Assembly: GCF_006965445.1 (NCBI RefSeq)
Contig: NZ_CP041356.1
Span: forward strand, 124,001-188,000
Length of the DNA stretch: 64,000 nucleotides
Reading direction: 5' to 3'
DNA from: Lactococcus protaetiae
GTDB taxonomy: Bacteria; Bacillota; Bacilli; Lactobacillales; Streptococcaceae
The notes under the pieces are model-generated. The model was not told where the DNA came from, did no database searches, and was given only the letters and a program-made list of their open reading frames with translations. This document shows, piece by piece, positions 8,781-18,263 of the stretch. The position numbers and the translations under genes are program-made. The first letter of the stretch is position 1. Each line of letters starts with the position of its first letter.

Positions 8781-9674
8781 TCAAAATTCAATTTGATTCG
8801 CATCTGCAATATGTAAACTTCCATCTAATTTTTTCAATAGAAACATACCAAATTTTCCATATTCAAAATTTTTACCTTGCTCTAAAACCAGACAATTGGC
8901 ACTTTTAGATTCCGTTATGCGATAAACGGGACTTTTATAATCATTGAGCCAACTTCCACCCAGATTTTCACTGAAATTTGCCGCGATTTCTTCTGCCCAA
9001 TAAATTTTTTTCTCAGAAAAAGCTGTGTTTACCCAATCAAGTTGGCGACTTTCTCTTGAAATTTCCCAGACTTCCACATTTTCATTTTCAAATTTTGCAT
9101 CCACGATTTTTTCTTTCATTTTTCTATATTTTTCATCAAAATATTTTTTTGAAATACAATAATATCCCCTTGTTTCTCGGTCAAAGATGAGATATTCTCC
9201 AGATTTACCGCAAACTTGATTTTCCTTTGCTCTGACTCGTTTCATCAATAAGGCTTCGTTGTTCTCCGTCTGCCAGAAAAGTTGCTCCTTCTCAAATGCT
9301 TTTGCAACCCAGCCAGAAAGTTCCACATTTTCATCCACTTGCCACACATCAATCAACTGATTTTCAGAAAGCCAAGCTTTAAAGATTTGAGCCTGCTTTT
9401 TCTTGAGATACGGTTCGCTATTTTTCCACAATTCTTCAGGCGTATAGACATCTGTTTCATTGACAATCAATGTCCCGTCAGGTTCAATTTTGAACTGACT
9501 TTTGCCTTTTCCAATCCTCAAAAGTCCAAAAAAGTGATGTCCAAGAAGGTTTTGAGCTCCCAAATCATCAATAAAATGCAAATGAAGTACTTTTTTCACC
9601 TCATGATTGAAGGTTAGGAGCAGGAGATTATTTCCAAGTCGCTTGACTTCAGTTATTTTTGGAAGTTCTGCCAT
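8781..9674 (-). CDS. Repeat-containing protein: DUF2442-like N-terminus plus two W-rich/PGDYG-like units
   Basis: A 297-residue soluble protein. Residues 1-90 look like a DUF2442-type domain (ITEVKRLGNNLLLLTF, EPDGTLIVN, YTPEELWKNS). Two related units follow: about 105-195 (VWQVDENVELSGWVAKAF, then SGEYLIFDRETRGYYCISKK) and about 200-297 (VWEISRESRQLDWVNTAF, then a degenerate second half). The pattern V-W-x-[IV]-x(6,8)-W-x(3)-A-[FY] followed by G-[ED]-Y-L-I and I-[VS]-S-K-K-x-F also fits the whole next protein (9700-10059). No catalytic motif is seen. Function unknown. Confidence 0.55.
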   Translation of the reverse strand: MAELPKITEVKRLGNNLLLLTFNHEVKKVLHLHFIDDLGAQNLLGHHFFGLLRIGKGKSQFKIEPDGTLIVNETDVYTPEELWKNSEPYLKKKQAQIFKAWLSENQLIDVWQVDENVELSGWVAKAFEKEQLFWQTENNEALLMKRVRAKENQVCGKSGEYLIFDRETRGYYCISKKYFDEKYRKMKEKIVDAKFENENVEVWEISRESRQLDWVNTAFSEKKIYWAEEIAANFSENLGGSWLNDYKSPVYRITESKSANCLVLEQGKNFEYGKFGMFLLKKLDGSLHIADANQIEF

Positions 9675-9699
9675 TTTTATCCCCTCTCAAAGATTTCTT

Positions 9700-10059
9700 T
9701 TAATCCAAAAGTGTATATTCTTCTTCAAAAATCTTTTTTGATACAATCCGATATTTATTGACCAACGCCTCGCTATAAATCAGATAATCTCCTGGATATC
9801 CTTTTGCAGGAGAACCTGCGATAATGAATAAATCTGGAGTATCCTCACCGAAAGTTTCTGCTTTGGGAAAAATTTTTCCTTTCAAATAATGCTTATAATA
9901 AATCCCCAAAAGCCCACGTCCTTCCTCGCCAAATTCATAAAACCAGCCGATTAATTTTTTATCGTAAGCTGCTTTTAACCAAAGTTCATAATCTTCAACT
10001 GACTCTTTACGATTAATTTCCCAGACATCAACGATATCATTTCCCGTTTTTGCTTTCAT
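9700..10059 (-). CDS. PGDYG-like small protein, unknown
   Basis: A 119-residue protein with DVWEINRKESVEDYELWLKAAY near the start and YPGDYLIYSEALVNKYRIVSKK near the end. The second motif resembles the PGDYG protein family (proline-Gly-Asp-Tyr, then a conserved F-x-x-x-Y). It is a single copy of the unit found twice in the neighbouring 297-residue protein. First gene of the operon, with its own ribosome site (GGAGG) and an extended -10-like TGCTAGACT about 25 nt upstream, after the rgg terminator. Confidence 0.55.
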   Translation of the reverse strand: MKAKTGNDIVDVWEINRKESVEDYELWLKAAYDKKLIGWFYEFGEEGRGLLGIYYKHYLKGKIFPKAETFGEDTPDLFIIAGSPAKGYPGDYLIYSEALVNKYRIVSKKIFEEEYTLLD

Positions 10060-10096
10060 TTGAGTGCCTCCGTTGTTTTCTTTTAGTCTAGCATAT

Positions 10097-10123
10097 AAAA
10101 AAGAGATTAAAAAAATTAATCCC
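10097..10123 (-). terminator. Terminator of the second rgg
   Basis: Reverse strand GGGATTAA / TTAATCTC stem followed by six T. It lies 12 nt after the rgg stop and separates it from the 9700 gene. Confidence 0.65.
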
Positions 10124-10134
10124 TTATCTGCATA

Positions 10135-10989
10135 TTAATCTAAATCATCTATCACTTTGTCCAAATTATTTTCTTGCTCAAAACAGCCAAGCTTGCCCAA
10201 AATTTCATTGCATTCTCGCATTAAAACAAGTCCTGTTTTATCACCATTTTTATAGCGGTAAAACCCTTTATTGTAACGCAACATCAGTCGTTCATAGAGA
10301 AAATCGGCCGAAAGGTTTTCCTTATCCAAATAGCGGATATAGCGTTGAGCAAGAGAAAAATTTTCCCGTTGAATCCAGAGCGCAACAAGATTGAGCATTA
10401 TCCTGATGACCAGCTGACGATTAACCATAATGTTCTGATAGAACGCCGTTTTCTGTAAAATCCCTCCCATCAGTAATGACAAAGTTGCATCATTAAAAAG
10501 TTGAATGGTATTGGAAAAAATCCATAATTCATAGCGTCCCCAATCATCAACAGAAATGAGATATTCTTTCAAATATTCAATTTCTTCTTTGTCCATCTCA
10601 AAATGAACCATATTTGAAAATATCGTTTTAATTACTAATTTATTAAGTTGAAGGTATTTTTTCTGTGGTTCCAGCTGATATTTTGCCTCACAGTCCTTTA
10701 AAATCTGGCGCATCTGAGCAGAATTTTGAGTGGTATAAGCTTGCAACAATCCTTCGTGAAATTTCTCCTCGTCTGTCAGTGTGTATCCCTCAGCGATGCT
10801 TTGAAATTCGTCCAAAGCTACTTGACTATTTTTAAGGAGGTGCAAAAACTTATCAATCGTCAAACTACTCTCTCCACGCTCAAATCTTGATAACTGAGAT
10901 TGTGAAATACTTTTGTCAGTAACCTCCATCATGGTCAAGTGCTTGGATTTTCTGATAGCTTGAAAAACTTTTCCTAAATCTTCATTCAT
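10135..10989 (-). CDS. Rgg/GadR/MutR family transcriptional regulator (copy 2)
   Basis: Cytoplasmic regulator of the Rgg family: an N-terminal XRE helix-turn-helix (about residues 5-60, with SQSQLSRFERGESSLTI as recognition region) and a long alpha-helical repeat domain that in relatives binds short hydrophobic peptides. 284 residues with the start at 10989; the upstream in-frame residues look non-coding. It is clearly homologous to the Rgg at 14220-15092 (shared VDxWGRYExWxFxNT block). No small peptide gene of the SHP type was found beside it. It follows the second ackA and precedes the unknown four-gene operon, its most likely target by position. Confidence 0.85.
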   Translation of the reverse strand: MNEDLGKVFQAIRKSKHLTMMEVTDKSISQSQLSRFERGESSLTIDKFLHLLKNSQVALDEFQSIAEGYTLTDEEKFHEGLLQAYTTQNSAQMRQILKDCEAKYQLEPQKKYLQLNKLVIKTIFSNMVHFEMDKEEIEYLKEYLISVDDWGRYELWIFSNTIQLFNDATLSLLMGGILQKTAFYQNIMVNRQLVIRIMLNLVALWIQRENFSLAQRYIRYLDKENLSADFLYERLMLRYNKGFYRYKNGDKTGLVLMRECNEILGKLGCFEQENNLDKVIDDLD

Positions 10990-11049
10990 TTTATTTTCTC
11001 TATGCAAATATGGGATTTCTCATAATTATATCATAAATAAAGCGCTATC

Positions 11050-11129
11050 AGTATCTAAAAAATAATAGAGAATAAAAAAAATAACTGACAGAAATTCTGT
11101 CAGTCCGCTGACAATGTGCTGTCAGCAAA
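11050..11129. repeat. CTGTCAG inverted motifs between ackA and rgg
   Basis: Holds ACTGACAGAAATTCTGTCAGT and further CTGACA/CTGTCAG copies, forming alternative hairpins directly after the ackA stop. A terminator role is possible. Confidence 0.5.
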
Positions 11130-12326
11130 TTATTTATTCTGTTTTGCGATTTCAACATCACGCGCAATTACTAATTCTTCGTTTGTAGGAATAACAAGAA
11201 CTTTTACCTTTGAATCTGGCATAGAAATTTCCCCAAATACACCTCGGACATTCTTTGTTTCATCAAGTTCCATACCAAACCATGACAAACCATTGACAAC
11301 ATCACGTCTCACATCTGTATCATTTTCTCCAACTCCAGCTGTGAAGATAACAGCATCTGCACCATTGAGAACTCCAAAGTATTGCGCAATGAATTTTTTG
11401 ATACGATCAACGTACATTTCATACGCCAAAATTGCCTTAGGATTACCTTGCTCTTTTGCTGCTTGCAAATCACGCATATCACTTGATAAGTCAGAAACTC
11501 CAAGCACTCCTGATTTATTATTCAGAACATCAATAACATCCTGTGCTGTTCTCAAGCTAGGGTCACTTTCCAGCATATAAGGAATCACTGATGCGTCCAT
11601 TTCACCTGAACGCGTCCCCATCATCACACCGGCAAGTGGCGTGAAGCCCATTGAAGTATCAATTGATTTCCCACCATCAATTGCAGTAATAGAAGCCCCG
11701 TTACCAATGTGTGCAGTAATCAACTTTAAATCTTCAATCGGTCGACCTAAGAATTTTGCAGCTTCTTGAGATACATACATATGAGATGTTCCATGAGCAC
11801 CATATTTACGAATCGAATAGTCACTATAATATTTTGTTGGGATTGGATAGCGATAAGCTTTTTCTGGTAAAGTCGTATGGAAAGCTGTATCAAAAACAGC
11901 GACAGCCAAAGTATCTGGTAATAAACGTTGGAAAGCTTCAATCCCCAAAACATTTGCTGGATTGTGCAAAGGAGCTAAAATAGAAAGATTTTTGATTTCT
12001 TCCAAAACTTCGGGCGTAATCACTGTAGAACTCTTAAAAAATTCCCCACCAGCAACAACACGATGACCAATACCTGTAATCTCGCGGAATTCCTTAATCA
12101 AATTAAAATGAATCAGTTCATCCATTAAAAGTAGTACTGCTTGTCTGTGATCAACAATATTTTGTTTTCTTGTATGTGACTCTCCACCAAATTTTGTCGT
12201 CGAAATTGACTCAGGAAGACCAATACGCTCAAAAATTCCCTTTGCAATTACTGTTTCTTCCGGCATTGCATAGAGCTGCCATTTCAGTGATGATGAACCT
12301 GCGTTAATCGCGAGTGTTTTTCCCAT
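11130..12326 (-). CDS. ackA2: Acetate kinase (second gene)
   Basis: Interconverts acetyl phosphate + ADP and acetate + ATP, the ATP-forming last step of mixed-acid fermentation. The 398-residue protein has the family signatures [12 protein letters not shown] (residues 6-17), [25 protein letters not shown] and [16 protein letters not shown]. Full length. Paralogue of the ackA at 15244-16434; lactococci usually carry two ackA genes next to each other, but here about 2.9 kb separates them. TGTATACGTTTTAT upstream (near 12349) is only a weak match to a CcpA site. The 1/2 numbering is by position only. Confidence 0.95.
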   Translation of the reverse strand: MGKTLAINAGSSSLKWQLYAMPEETVIAKGIFERIGLPESISTTKFGGESHTRKQNIVDHRQAVLLLMDELIHFNLIKEFREITGIGHRVVAGGEFFKSSTVITPEVLEEIKNLSILAPLHNPANVLGIEAFQRLLPDTLAVAVFDTAFHTTLPEKAYRYPIPTKYYSDYSIRKYGAHGTSHMYVSQEAAKFLGRPIEDLKLITAHIGNGASITAIDGGKSIDTSMGFTPLAGVMMGTRSGEMDASVIPYMLESDPSLRTAQDVIDVLNNKSGVLGVSDLSSDMRDLQAAKEQGNPKAILAYEMYVDRIKKFIAQYFGVLNGADAVIFTAGVGENDTDVRRDVVNGLSWFGMELDETKNVRGVFGEISMPDSKVKVLVIPTNEELVIARDVEIAKQNK

Positions 12327-12458
12327 AAAATATTCAGTCCTTTCAAAATGTATACGTTTTATTTTATCCTTTATAGTATATCATATTCTGAACTATATTT
12401 CCTTTGTAATCCATGAACAGCACTTTTATGAAGCTGCAAAATGTTTTAGTGAAAACCA

Positions 12459-12488
12459 AAAATCTATCAAAAACGGATTGATAGATTT
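12459..12488 (-). terminator. Terminator of the exported-protein cluster
   Basis: AAATCTATCAA / TTGATAGATTT stem immediately after the lipoprotein stop at 12493. Confidence 0.8.
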
Positions 12489-12492
12489 CTAA

Positions 12493-12930
12493 TTATTTTT
12501 TATAGTCTTTAAAAGCTTGTCGAATCTCACCAACCGTAGCACCGCGGGAGTCATTAGCTTTTACTGGAGAACCATCATTATCAGTACTAACTGTCGCATC
12601 TGGTTGAGTCCCTTTTTTCACGATAACCCAACCACCTGCTTTTCCATTATTAACCAATTTAATAATTCGCGTGTTATCATCAATCTGAAGTGACTTTAAA
12701 GCTGGATAAGAAATTGCTTTATTAAAATCTGCCAGTGTTGGATAGGCGCGTAGGGCGTTGTTTATCGTCTGATTTTTCACTTCAGAATAAGTGTCTTTTT
12801 TTATAGTAACTTTTGATGAGACTGATGTTTGAGTTTTAGATGAGGAATTCTCCTTGGCACCACAAGCGGAGAGTCCACCAAGTAAACCAATAATTAAAAG
12901 TGAAAAGAAAATAAGTCGCCATTTTTTCAT
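12493..12930 (-). CDS. Putative lipoprotein, unknown
   Basis: A 145-residue exported protein. Its signal peptide has a positive start (MKKWR), a hydrophobic core and the lipobox LSAC at about residues 20-23, so it should be anchored to the outer face of the membrane. A Ser/Thr/Lys linker follows, then a small domain (TINNALRAYPTLADFNKAI; VGEIRQAFKDYKK). I do not recognise the domain. Last gene of the cluster 14152-12493. Confidence 0.7.
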   Translation of the reverse strand: MKKWRLIFFSLLIIGLLGGLSACGAKENSSSKTQTSVSSKVTIKKDTYSEVKNQTINNALRAYPTLADFNKAISYPALKSLQIDDNTRIIKLVNNGKAGGWVIVKKGTQPDATVSTDNDGSPVKANDSRGATVGEIRQAFKDYKK

Positions 12931-12979
12931 GTTATTTCCCTTGAGACCTGCAGTATCTCATATTTCTATTATTTTATGA

Positions 12980-13534
12980 TTAAATCGGAATCGTCATCCC
13001 TCCAGCAAAATGATTCCCTGCTTTTTGGCTAATTCCAAGAACGAGTATATTATCATTTGGTGATTGTGATAGCTGGTTTGTTAAGATTTCAGCATCAAAT
13101 ACCACCTGTGCCATATCATGTGCCTTAATTTTTTCATATTCTGAATTTGAAATCATGGCAGTATTAATCTTCAGAGGAAAATCTTTTTTGTTTTGGGAAA
13201 CCCACATTTGATGAATTTGAACACGACTTTTCACAAAATCAACCAAATTAACCGTATGATTAGTCTTATTATCAAACGTAATGACAAACCGCATGACTTT
13301 AGCCCCTGAAGCATCTGTCGTCAGCTGATGTGAATTGATGATGACTTTTGCGTCAGTCCCTGTTAAAGTAGTCGCGCCATTACCAATATCACTTCCTATT
13401 TGAAACGCAGTGTTAGTTTTCTGATTACTTACTGGCGGCTTTGATGAAGCATTACTGCCAGTACTACACGCTGACAGACCACCAAAAGTAGCAACTAGCA
13501 AAATGGATACTAGAAAAATCCTGCTATTTTTCAT
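12980..13534 (-). CDS. Putative lipoprotein with DUF5067/DUF4352-like domain
   Basis: A 184-residue lipoprotein with lipobox LSAC near residues 20-23 and a Ser/Asn-rich linker. The domain (VMRFVITFDNKTNHTVNLVDF, then an extracellular beta-rich stretch) resembles the immunoglobulin-like DUF4352/DUF5067 lipoproteins of Gram-positives, whose function is not settled. Its ATG directly follows the stop of the upstream gene (13535), so the two are tightly coupled. Confidence 0.7.
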   Translation of the reverse strand: MKNSRIFLVSILLVATFGGLSACSTGSNASSKPPVSNQKTNTAFQIGSDIGNGATTLTGTDAKVIINSHQLTTDASGAKVMRFVITFDNKTNHTVNLVDFVKSRVQIHQMWVSQNKKDFPLKINTAMISNSEYEKIKAHDMAQVVFDAEILTNQLSQSPNDNILVLGISQKAGNHFAGGMTIPI

Positions 13535-14152
13535 TTATTCTCCTGTTACAACATAGAATGCAGCAGAACTTCCGGGATTTTGAATACCATAAATTTGATA
13601 GATACTATAAGAGTCGTAAACGCTCACAAACGATGCATCTGCTCCTAAATATTTAAGTACTGTTCCCCCTGCATCCATGACTTGACCTGAAGCATTAACA
13701 TTTTCCCAAAGCATATAGTGACTTCCACTTGTATTGTAGAATTTATAACCAGAATATTTCCATCCTGAACCTGAAAAAGTATCAGAATAGTAAGTATCTC
13801 CAGGACTAAGTGCTTTTGCGGTTACAGGATAACTTGTGCTTAATGGCACTATCGTTAAAGCACTACTTGTTTTTTGCAAACTTGCTTCATAGGTAGCAAT
13901 GATATTTGTCTTAGCTTGTGCAACGGTAACCGCCGAAGAATCTGAAGCGCTGTTTGCAGTATAAAGATAACCCCCAACTGCTTGTGGAATCACTTTATCA
14001 GAATCTTGAAGATTTGCAAATTCGAGATTCACTTCTCTTGTGATTTGGTCAGTTGTTGTAGCCGTTGAAGCTTTGACAGAATATCCTACACCTACTGTCC
14101 CTGCGGCTGAAAGTACAACAACTGTACTCGCTACGATTTTGCTAATTTTCAT
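13535..14152 (-). CDS. Secreted protein, unknown
   Basis: A 205-residue protein with a Sec signal peptide (MKISKIVASTVVVLSAAGTV... VKA, probable cleavage near residue 28) and no lipobox, membrane anchor or LPXTG. The mature part is rich in Ser, Thr, Tyr and Gly. It ends with an aromatic beta-rich segment (SYSIYQIYGIQNPGSSAAFYVV). I see no enzyme motif. It lies 67 nt after the upstream rgg with its own GGAGG site; the spacer has the inverted repeat GTTAA(n7)TTAAC. Confidence 0.7.
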   Translation of the reverse strand: MKISKIVASTVVVLSAAGTVGVGYSVKASTATTTDQITREVNLEFANLQDSDKVIPQAVGGYLYTANSASDSSAVTVAQAKTNIIATYEASLQKTSSALTIVPLSTSYPVTAKALSPGDTYYSDTFSGSGWKYSGYKFYNTSGSHYMLWENVNASGQVMDAGGTVLKYLGADASFVSVYDSYSIYQIYGIQNPGSSAAFYVVTGE

Positions 14153-14219
14153 AATAATTAGCCTCCTTTGTTTTTGTTAAGTTTATTTTAACAAAAAAAC
14201 GGTTACAAAATTTTATTCG

Positions 14220-15092
14220 TTACATATCTGAAAAACGTAATATACTCGTAATCTCCTCCCGTAATTCCCGTGCTTTATCTCTACAACCGAGTTCTTCTAA
14301 CATTTCAACACACTCTAGCATTTCTTTAGAACCTCTGGGAAGTCCTTTTTTATGAGCATACCAACCTTTTATATACTTAATTAATAGCTTTTCATATAAG
14401 TAATCAATTGAAATATCCATAGTATCTAAATGCTTGATGTACTTCAATGAGAGCTCGAGATTGCCACGTTCTAATGCAATATAGGCAAGATTATAAAAAG
14501 TTCTTATTGCTAATCGTTTATTATTAGGCAATATTTGATAGAATTCAGTCTTCCCTAACGCTGCTGTTCCGAGAAGTCTTAAAACACTGTCTTTTAAAAT
14601 CGTCACAGTATTTCCAAAAACCCAAAATTCATAGCGTCCCCAGTTATCCACACTGAGCAGATATTCTTGGATTTGTTCTATCTCTCTTGATGAAAATCGT
14701 AAATTTTTAACAACCAGATTGAGTGTTACCTTTACAACCGTCGCTGTTAGTTTATGATAAATATCGTCAGGTTCTTTTTTTACCTTTTCTTCACATTCAT
14801 GATACATTTTGCGTAACTTATGTGCATCTTTTGCATCATATGCCATGATGAGTTCTTGTCGAAACTTATATTCATTAGAAAGTGTATAATCCTCAAGAAT
14901 ACTTTCAAATTCATCAATTCCCACTCGCATATTTTCTAATAAGATAAAAAATTTTTCGATAGTCAGCTCACTAGTTCCTGCCTCAAAGCGTGAAATTTGT
15001 GCTTTTGATACTTCTTTTCCTCCAACTTTATCCATCGATAAACGCTTAGATAACCTTATCTCATGAAATGTTTTTCCAAAACCATTATTCAT
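14220..15092 (-). CDS. Rgg/GadR/MutR family transcriptional regulator (copy 1)
   Basis: Same architecture as the Rgg at 10135: XRE helix-turn-helix (about residues 4-58, SKAQISRFEAGTSELTI) and a helical peptide-sensor-type domain with VDNWGRYEFWVFGNT. 290 residues with the ATG at 15092 (AAAGGAG upstream; an in-frame GTG at 15098 is less likely). Rgg proteins often switch on the genes just downstream, so the three exported proteins after it are the likely regulon. Neither copy has a recognisable SHP gene beside it. Confidence 0.87.
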   Translation of the reverse strand: MNNGFGKTFHEIRLSKRLSMDKVGGKEVSKAQISRFEAGTSELTIEKFFILLENMRVGIDEFESILEDYTLSNEYKFRQELIMAYDAKDAHKLRKMYHECEEKVKKEPDDIYHKLTATVVKVTLNLVVKNLRFSSREIEQIQEYLLSVDNWGRYEFWVFGNTVTILKDSVLRLLGTAALGKTEFYQILPNNKRLAIRTFYNLAYIALERGNLELSLKYIKHLDTMDISIDYLYEKLLIKYIKGWYAHKKGLPRGSKEMLECVEMLEELGCRDKARELREEITSILRFSDM

Positions 15093-15198
15093 TTTCACTC
15101 CTTTATTTGTAATCTTAGAAATCCAAAAGTCATCTTTTCGTTTTATTATATCATTTACTTGTTATTTTCCATATTTCTAAATAGTGATTTCGACAATA

Positions 15199-15232
15199 AA
15201 AGTCCTCCAACAAAAAAGTTGGAGGACTTTTA
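15199..15232 (-). terminator. Terminator of the first ackA
   Basis: Strong hairpin AAAAGTCCTCCAAC / GTTGGAGGACTTTT, 12 nt after the ackA stop; U-rich on both strands. Confidence 0.92.
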
Positions 15233-15243
15233 AATTTATTGAC

Positions 15244-16434
15244 CTATTTTACTTTCAAAGCTTCCACATCACGTGCAATCACAAGTTCTTCATCCGTAGG
15301 GATGACATAAACTTTTACACGTGAACTTGGTGTTGAAATTTCTCCTTCAACGCCAAAAACATTTTTAGCTGGGTCAACTTCAATACCAAACCAAGTCAAA
15401 CCCGCTAATACTGCCTCACGAACAGGTACCGAATTTTCTCCCACACCAGCAGTGAAAACAAGTGCATCTGCACCATTCAAGACAGCTAAATATTGGCCAA
15501 TGAATTTTTGAATACGATCAACATACATTTCAAAGGCAAGCTTAGCATCAGCGTTTGTATCTTTTGCATCAATGATTTCACGCATATCCGATGAAATTCC
15601 TGAAACACCAAGAAGTCCTGACTTTTTATTCATCATGTCAACAACATCTTGTGCATCTTTGAGTTCTGAGTCATTAGCGATGAGATAGGGAAAAACAGAA
15701 GGGTCCATCTCGCCAGTACGTGTTCCCATCATTACACCCGCAAGCGGTGTGAATCCCATTGACGTATCTACAGATTTTCCTGCTTTAACTGCTGTGATTG
15801 ATGCACCGTTTCCGATATGAGCAGTGATGATTTTTGTTTCTTCAATTGGTTTGCCAAGCAGTTTTGCGGCTTCTTTTGAAACATAATCGTGTGAAGTACC
15901 ATGCGCTCCGTATTTGCGCACTCCATTTTCAGTGTAATATTTCTTTGGTAGTGGATAGCGATAAGCTTTTTCTGGCATCGTCGTGTGGAAGGCGGTGTCG
16001 AAGACAACAACAGATGTTGCATCTGGCAAGAGGTCCATGAAAGCCTCAATACCAGCGGCATTAGCTGGATTATGTAATGGAGCAAGCGCTGATAATTCTT
16101 TAACTTGTTGAAGGACTTCAGGTGTAACTACTGTTGACTTTTTGAAAAGTTCACCACCAGCGACAACACGGTGACCAACACCTGTGATTTCTGAAAATTC
16201 TTCTACAATGTGGAAACGTTTGAGGTCATCAAGTAAAATATGAACAGCTTGTGTATGATTTTCAATATCAAGCACACGTTCTTCCTTCTGATCTCCAAAT
16301 TTTACTGTCGTAATTGAATCTTTCAGCCCAATGCGTTCAATCAGTCCTTTAGCAAGAACTTTTTCTTCTGGCATTTCATACATTTGCCATTTCATTGATG
16401 ATGAACCAGCATTGACTGCGAGTGTTTTTGTCAT
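15244..16434 (-). CDS. ackA1: Acetate kinase (first gene)
   Basis: Acetate kinase of 396 residues with [37 protein letters not shown] and [16 protein letters not shown]. Full length. It is clearly homologous along its length to the ackA at 11130, indicating gene duplication. An extended -10 (TGTTATAAT, 16475-16470 on the reverse strand) lies about 36 nt upstream. Neighbouring ytxK upstream is the normal arrangement in streptococci and lactococci. Confidence 0.96.
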   Translation of the reverse strand: MTKTLAVNAGSSSMKWQMYEMPEEKVLAKGLIERIGLKDSITTVKFGDQKEERVLDIENHTQAVHILLDDLKRFHIVEEFSEITGVGHRVVAGGELFKKSTVVTPEVLQQVKELSALAPLHNPANAAGIEAFMDLLPDATSVVVFDTAFHTTMPEKAYRYPLPKKYYTENGVRKYGAHGTSHDYVSKEAAKLLGKPIEETKIITAHIGNGASITAVKAGKSVDTSMGFTPLAGVMMGTRTGEMDPSVFPYLIANDSELKDAQDVVDMMNKKSGLLGVSGISSDMREIIDAKDTNADAKLAFEMYVDRIQKFIGQYLAVLNGADALVFTAGVGENSVPVREAVLAGLTWFGIEVDPAKNVFGVEGEISTPSSRVKVYVIPTDEELVIARDVEALKVK

Positions 16435-16739
16435 GATTATAAACCTTCCTTGAATATAAATACGAGTAAATTATAACACAAATCATTTGGTTTTGGTGTT
16501 TCGACATAATCGTATGAAAGTCCTCTGAAATCCGAATGACAAATCTACTCATTCTCTTTTGAAACGCAATAGGATTTTAGTCAAATCAACTTTCAATTAA
16601 GCTGTCGCGATGCTGTTTTTCTCCTGTAAAGTTGTGCTATACTTCTGCTTCATTGTTAGATTTTGCAAGAGATAGCAAACGTATAATATAAACCACATCG
16701 TTGAACTAATCACTTCAAAGGTAAAGTCGGCATATAGAA
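16435..16739. promoter_or_regulatory. ytxK-ackA spacer with ackA promoter
   Basis: 305 nt without a gene. The reverse strand has an extended -10 TGTTATAAT at 16478-16470. The rest is AT-rich, with no other signal recognised. Confidence 0.5.
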
Positions 16740-17680
16740 TCATAATTTGACAGTTTTGGTAAATTCTGTCATGAAGTTTTGCAGACTTTCACGATCTGTC
16801 AGCGATGACAAGGGATGAACAAAAGTTGCGTGTGATGCTGTCCCTTTTTTCAAGAGATAAATGGCTTTGGAATCTGCATTAAATAATGATTTTGGTAAAG
16901 TAATCACTGCCATAATGCTACCATGCGTACTTATCCATTTTTTCAACAATTCTCCTTGATTACTTGTCAGCAAATCCTCTGGCGCAAGAAAAATTCCAAA
17001 TGCCCCTTCTTTCAAGTATTTAAAAGACTGTTCAATCAGCAAATGATGTGCAAAAGTATGTCCTGACCGCTCTCTCACTTCAAAATGACTCGCAGTTTTA
17101 TCATCTGGATAAAATCCAATCGGCAAGTCACTAATTACAACGTCAGCTGGCGCGATAACTTGTGATTGTACTGCATCAAGTTGCACAAAAATTGCATTTG
17201 TACCGATAATCTCTGACATTGATGCCGCCAAATCCAACAACAAATCATCAACCTCGAAACCGACATAATCTACTTTCTTCTGCAAATTAACGAGTAGTGT
17301 TTCTGCCAAATTTCCTGTGCCTGACCCAAACTCAATCAAACGTAATTCTGAATTTTTGTTCAAATGTTCAATGATAAAATTAAAGATTACGCCGATTGCA
17401 TCTGGGTCATTGCATGATTTGCTTGCATTGGTGCGACTTGGGCACCTTTTAGCAGAACAAACTGAAACAATTTCTGCCATTCCATTCTATTCAAGCTTAA
17501 CTGACGAAGTTTGTCATTATTTTCTGTAAGCACTGACAGCTTTGATAACTGTGCAGAACCTAGATAGGTTGCATTTTGTTCTACAAAAGCATCATAAAAA
17601 TCTGTATCTAATTCTTTTGAAATTTTTTCAATATTTGCTATGACTAACTCAAAAGCCTGAGCAACTTTGTCCATGTTCAT
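16740..17680 (-). pseudogene. ytxK: YtxK-type class I SAM-dependent methyltransferase, frameshifted
   Basis: Family related to N6-adenine DNA methylases, usually located between the comG operon and ackA; target unknown. The first ~98 codons (MNMDKVAQAFELVIANIEK to QANHAM) run out of frame at ...MTQMQSA, and the remainder continues in another frame as DAIGVIFNFIIEHL, EFGSGTGNLAETLL (SAM-binding motif I), and VISDLPIGFYPDD (in place of the NPPF/Y motif). One extra C in the run at 17404-17406 gives HAMTPDAIGV, the expected family sequence, and a 313-residue protein. Real mutation or base-calling error. Confidence 0.88.
17524..17539. repeat. CTGTCAG palindrome inside ytxK
   Basis: CTGTAAGCACTGACAG, one mismatch from the 16-bp palindrome. 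On the ytxK strand it encodes L-S-V-L-T-E. Confidence 0.7.
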
Positions 17681-17686
17681 TTTCAA

Positions 17687-17914
17687 TATCTCCTCTCATT
17701 TAAAATGTGAAGGTCGTTCACTTAAAAGCGTAGCGATTTGACTTTTTCTCTTACTATTAACGAATAGCCTAGTCCCAAAAGGACAGAGATAGACAATTGG
17801 GCGGTTCGTGCAAAAGTACGGTTCCCCAATTTATCTAACTACTCAGCTTTTAGCGCACCAAACTCCGTTAATTTCCAAAATGAAATAGAACTGTCAGTAT
17901 ACTGACAGCTCTTT
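17687..17914. other. Spacer between DUF3165 gene and ytxK
   Basis: No gene found. It ends with the perfect palindrome CTGTCAGTATACTGACAG (17892-17909) right after the DUF3165 gene stop. Confidence 0.5.
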
Positions 17915-18184
17915 TTATCTTTTACGACTTGCACCACGACGATGATGACGCTTATCAAGATGCCCAATCTCAACCCAAGCTTTTACCGTAACACCAAGCA
18001 TTGCAATCGTCACCAAAATTTCCAAAAGTAATGTCTGGTGACTAAATGCTTGTGCTACTGCAAAAGCAATGACAAGCACTCCCACACCAGCGAAGAAGAA
18101 AATATCCATGCTTCGTCGAATGTCTTTAGGCATTAAGAAAATATAAGTAAAGGCAATCAGAATCAAAAGAATGATATAAAACAT
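17915..18184 (-). CDS. DUF3165 family membrane protein
   Basis: An 89-residue protein with three hydrophobic segments (about residues 2-16, 27-46 and 50-68) and a very basic tail (HHRRGASRKR). It matches the small DUF3165 family commonly found next to typA in streptococci. Function unknown. It lies downstream of typA on the same strand, separated by a type A repeat. Good AGGAGG site. Confidence 0.8.
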   Translation of the reverse strand: MFYIILLILIAFTYIFLMPKDIRRSMDIFFFAGVGVLVIAFAVAQAFSHQTLLLEILVTIAMLGVTVKAWVEIGHLDKRHHRRGASRKR

Positions 18185-18263
18185 TTTTCCTCCTTCCAGA
18201 TGTAGTCAAATCTTTATAGCTAAAGCATTGTTTTAATACTGTTTAATTTCTAAATGGTACATT

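Noticed and set aside
12343-12362. CcpA site before the second ackA (TGTATACGTTTTAT)
   Set aside because: Several mismatches to the cre pattern; not strong enough to call.
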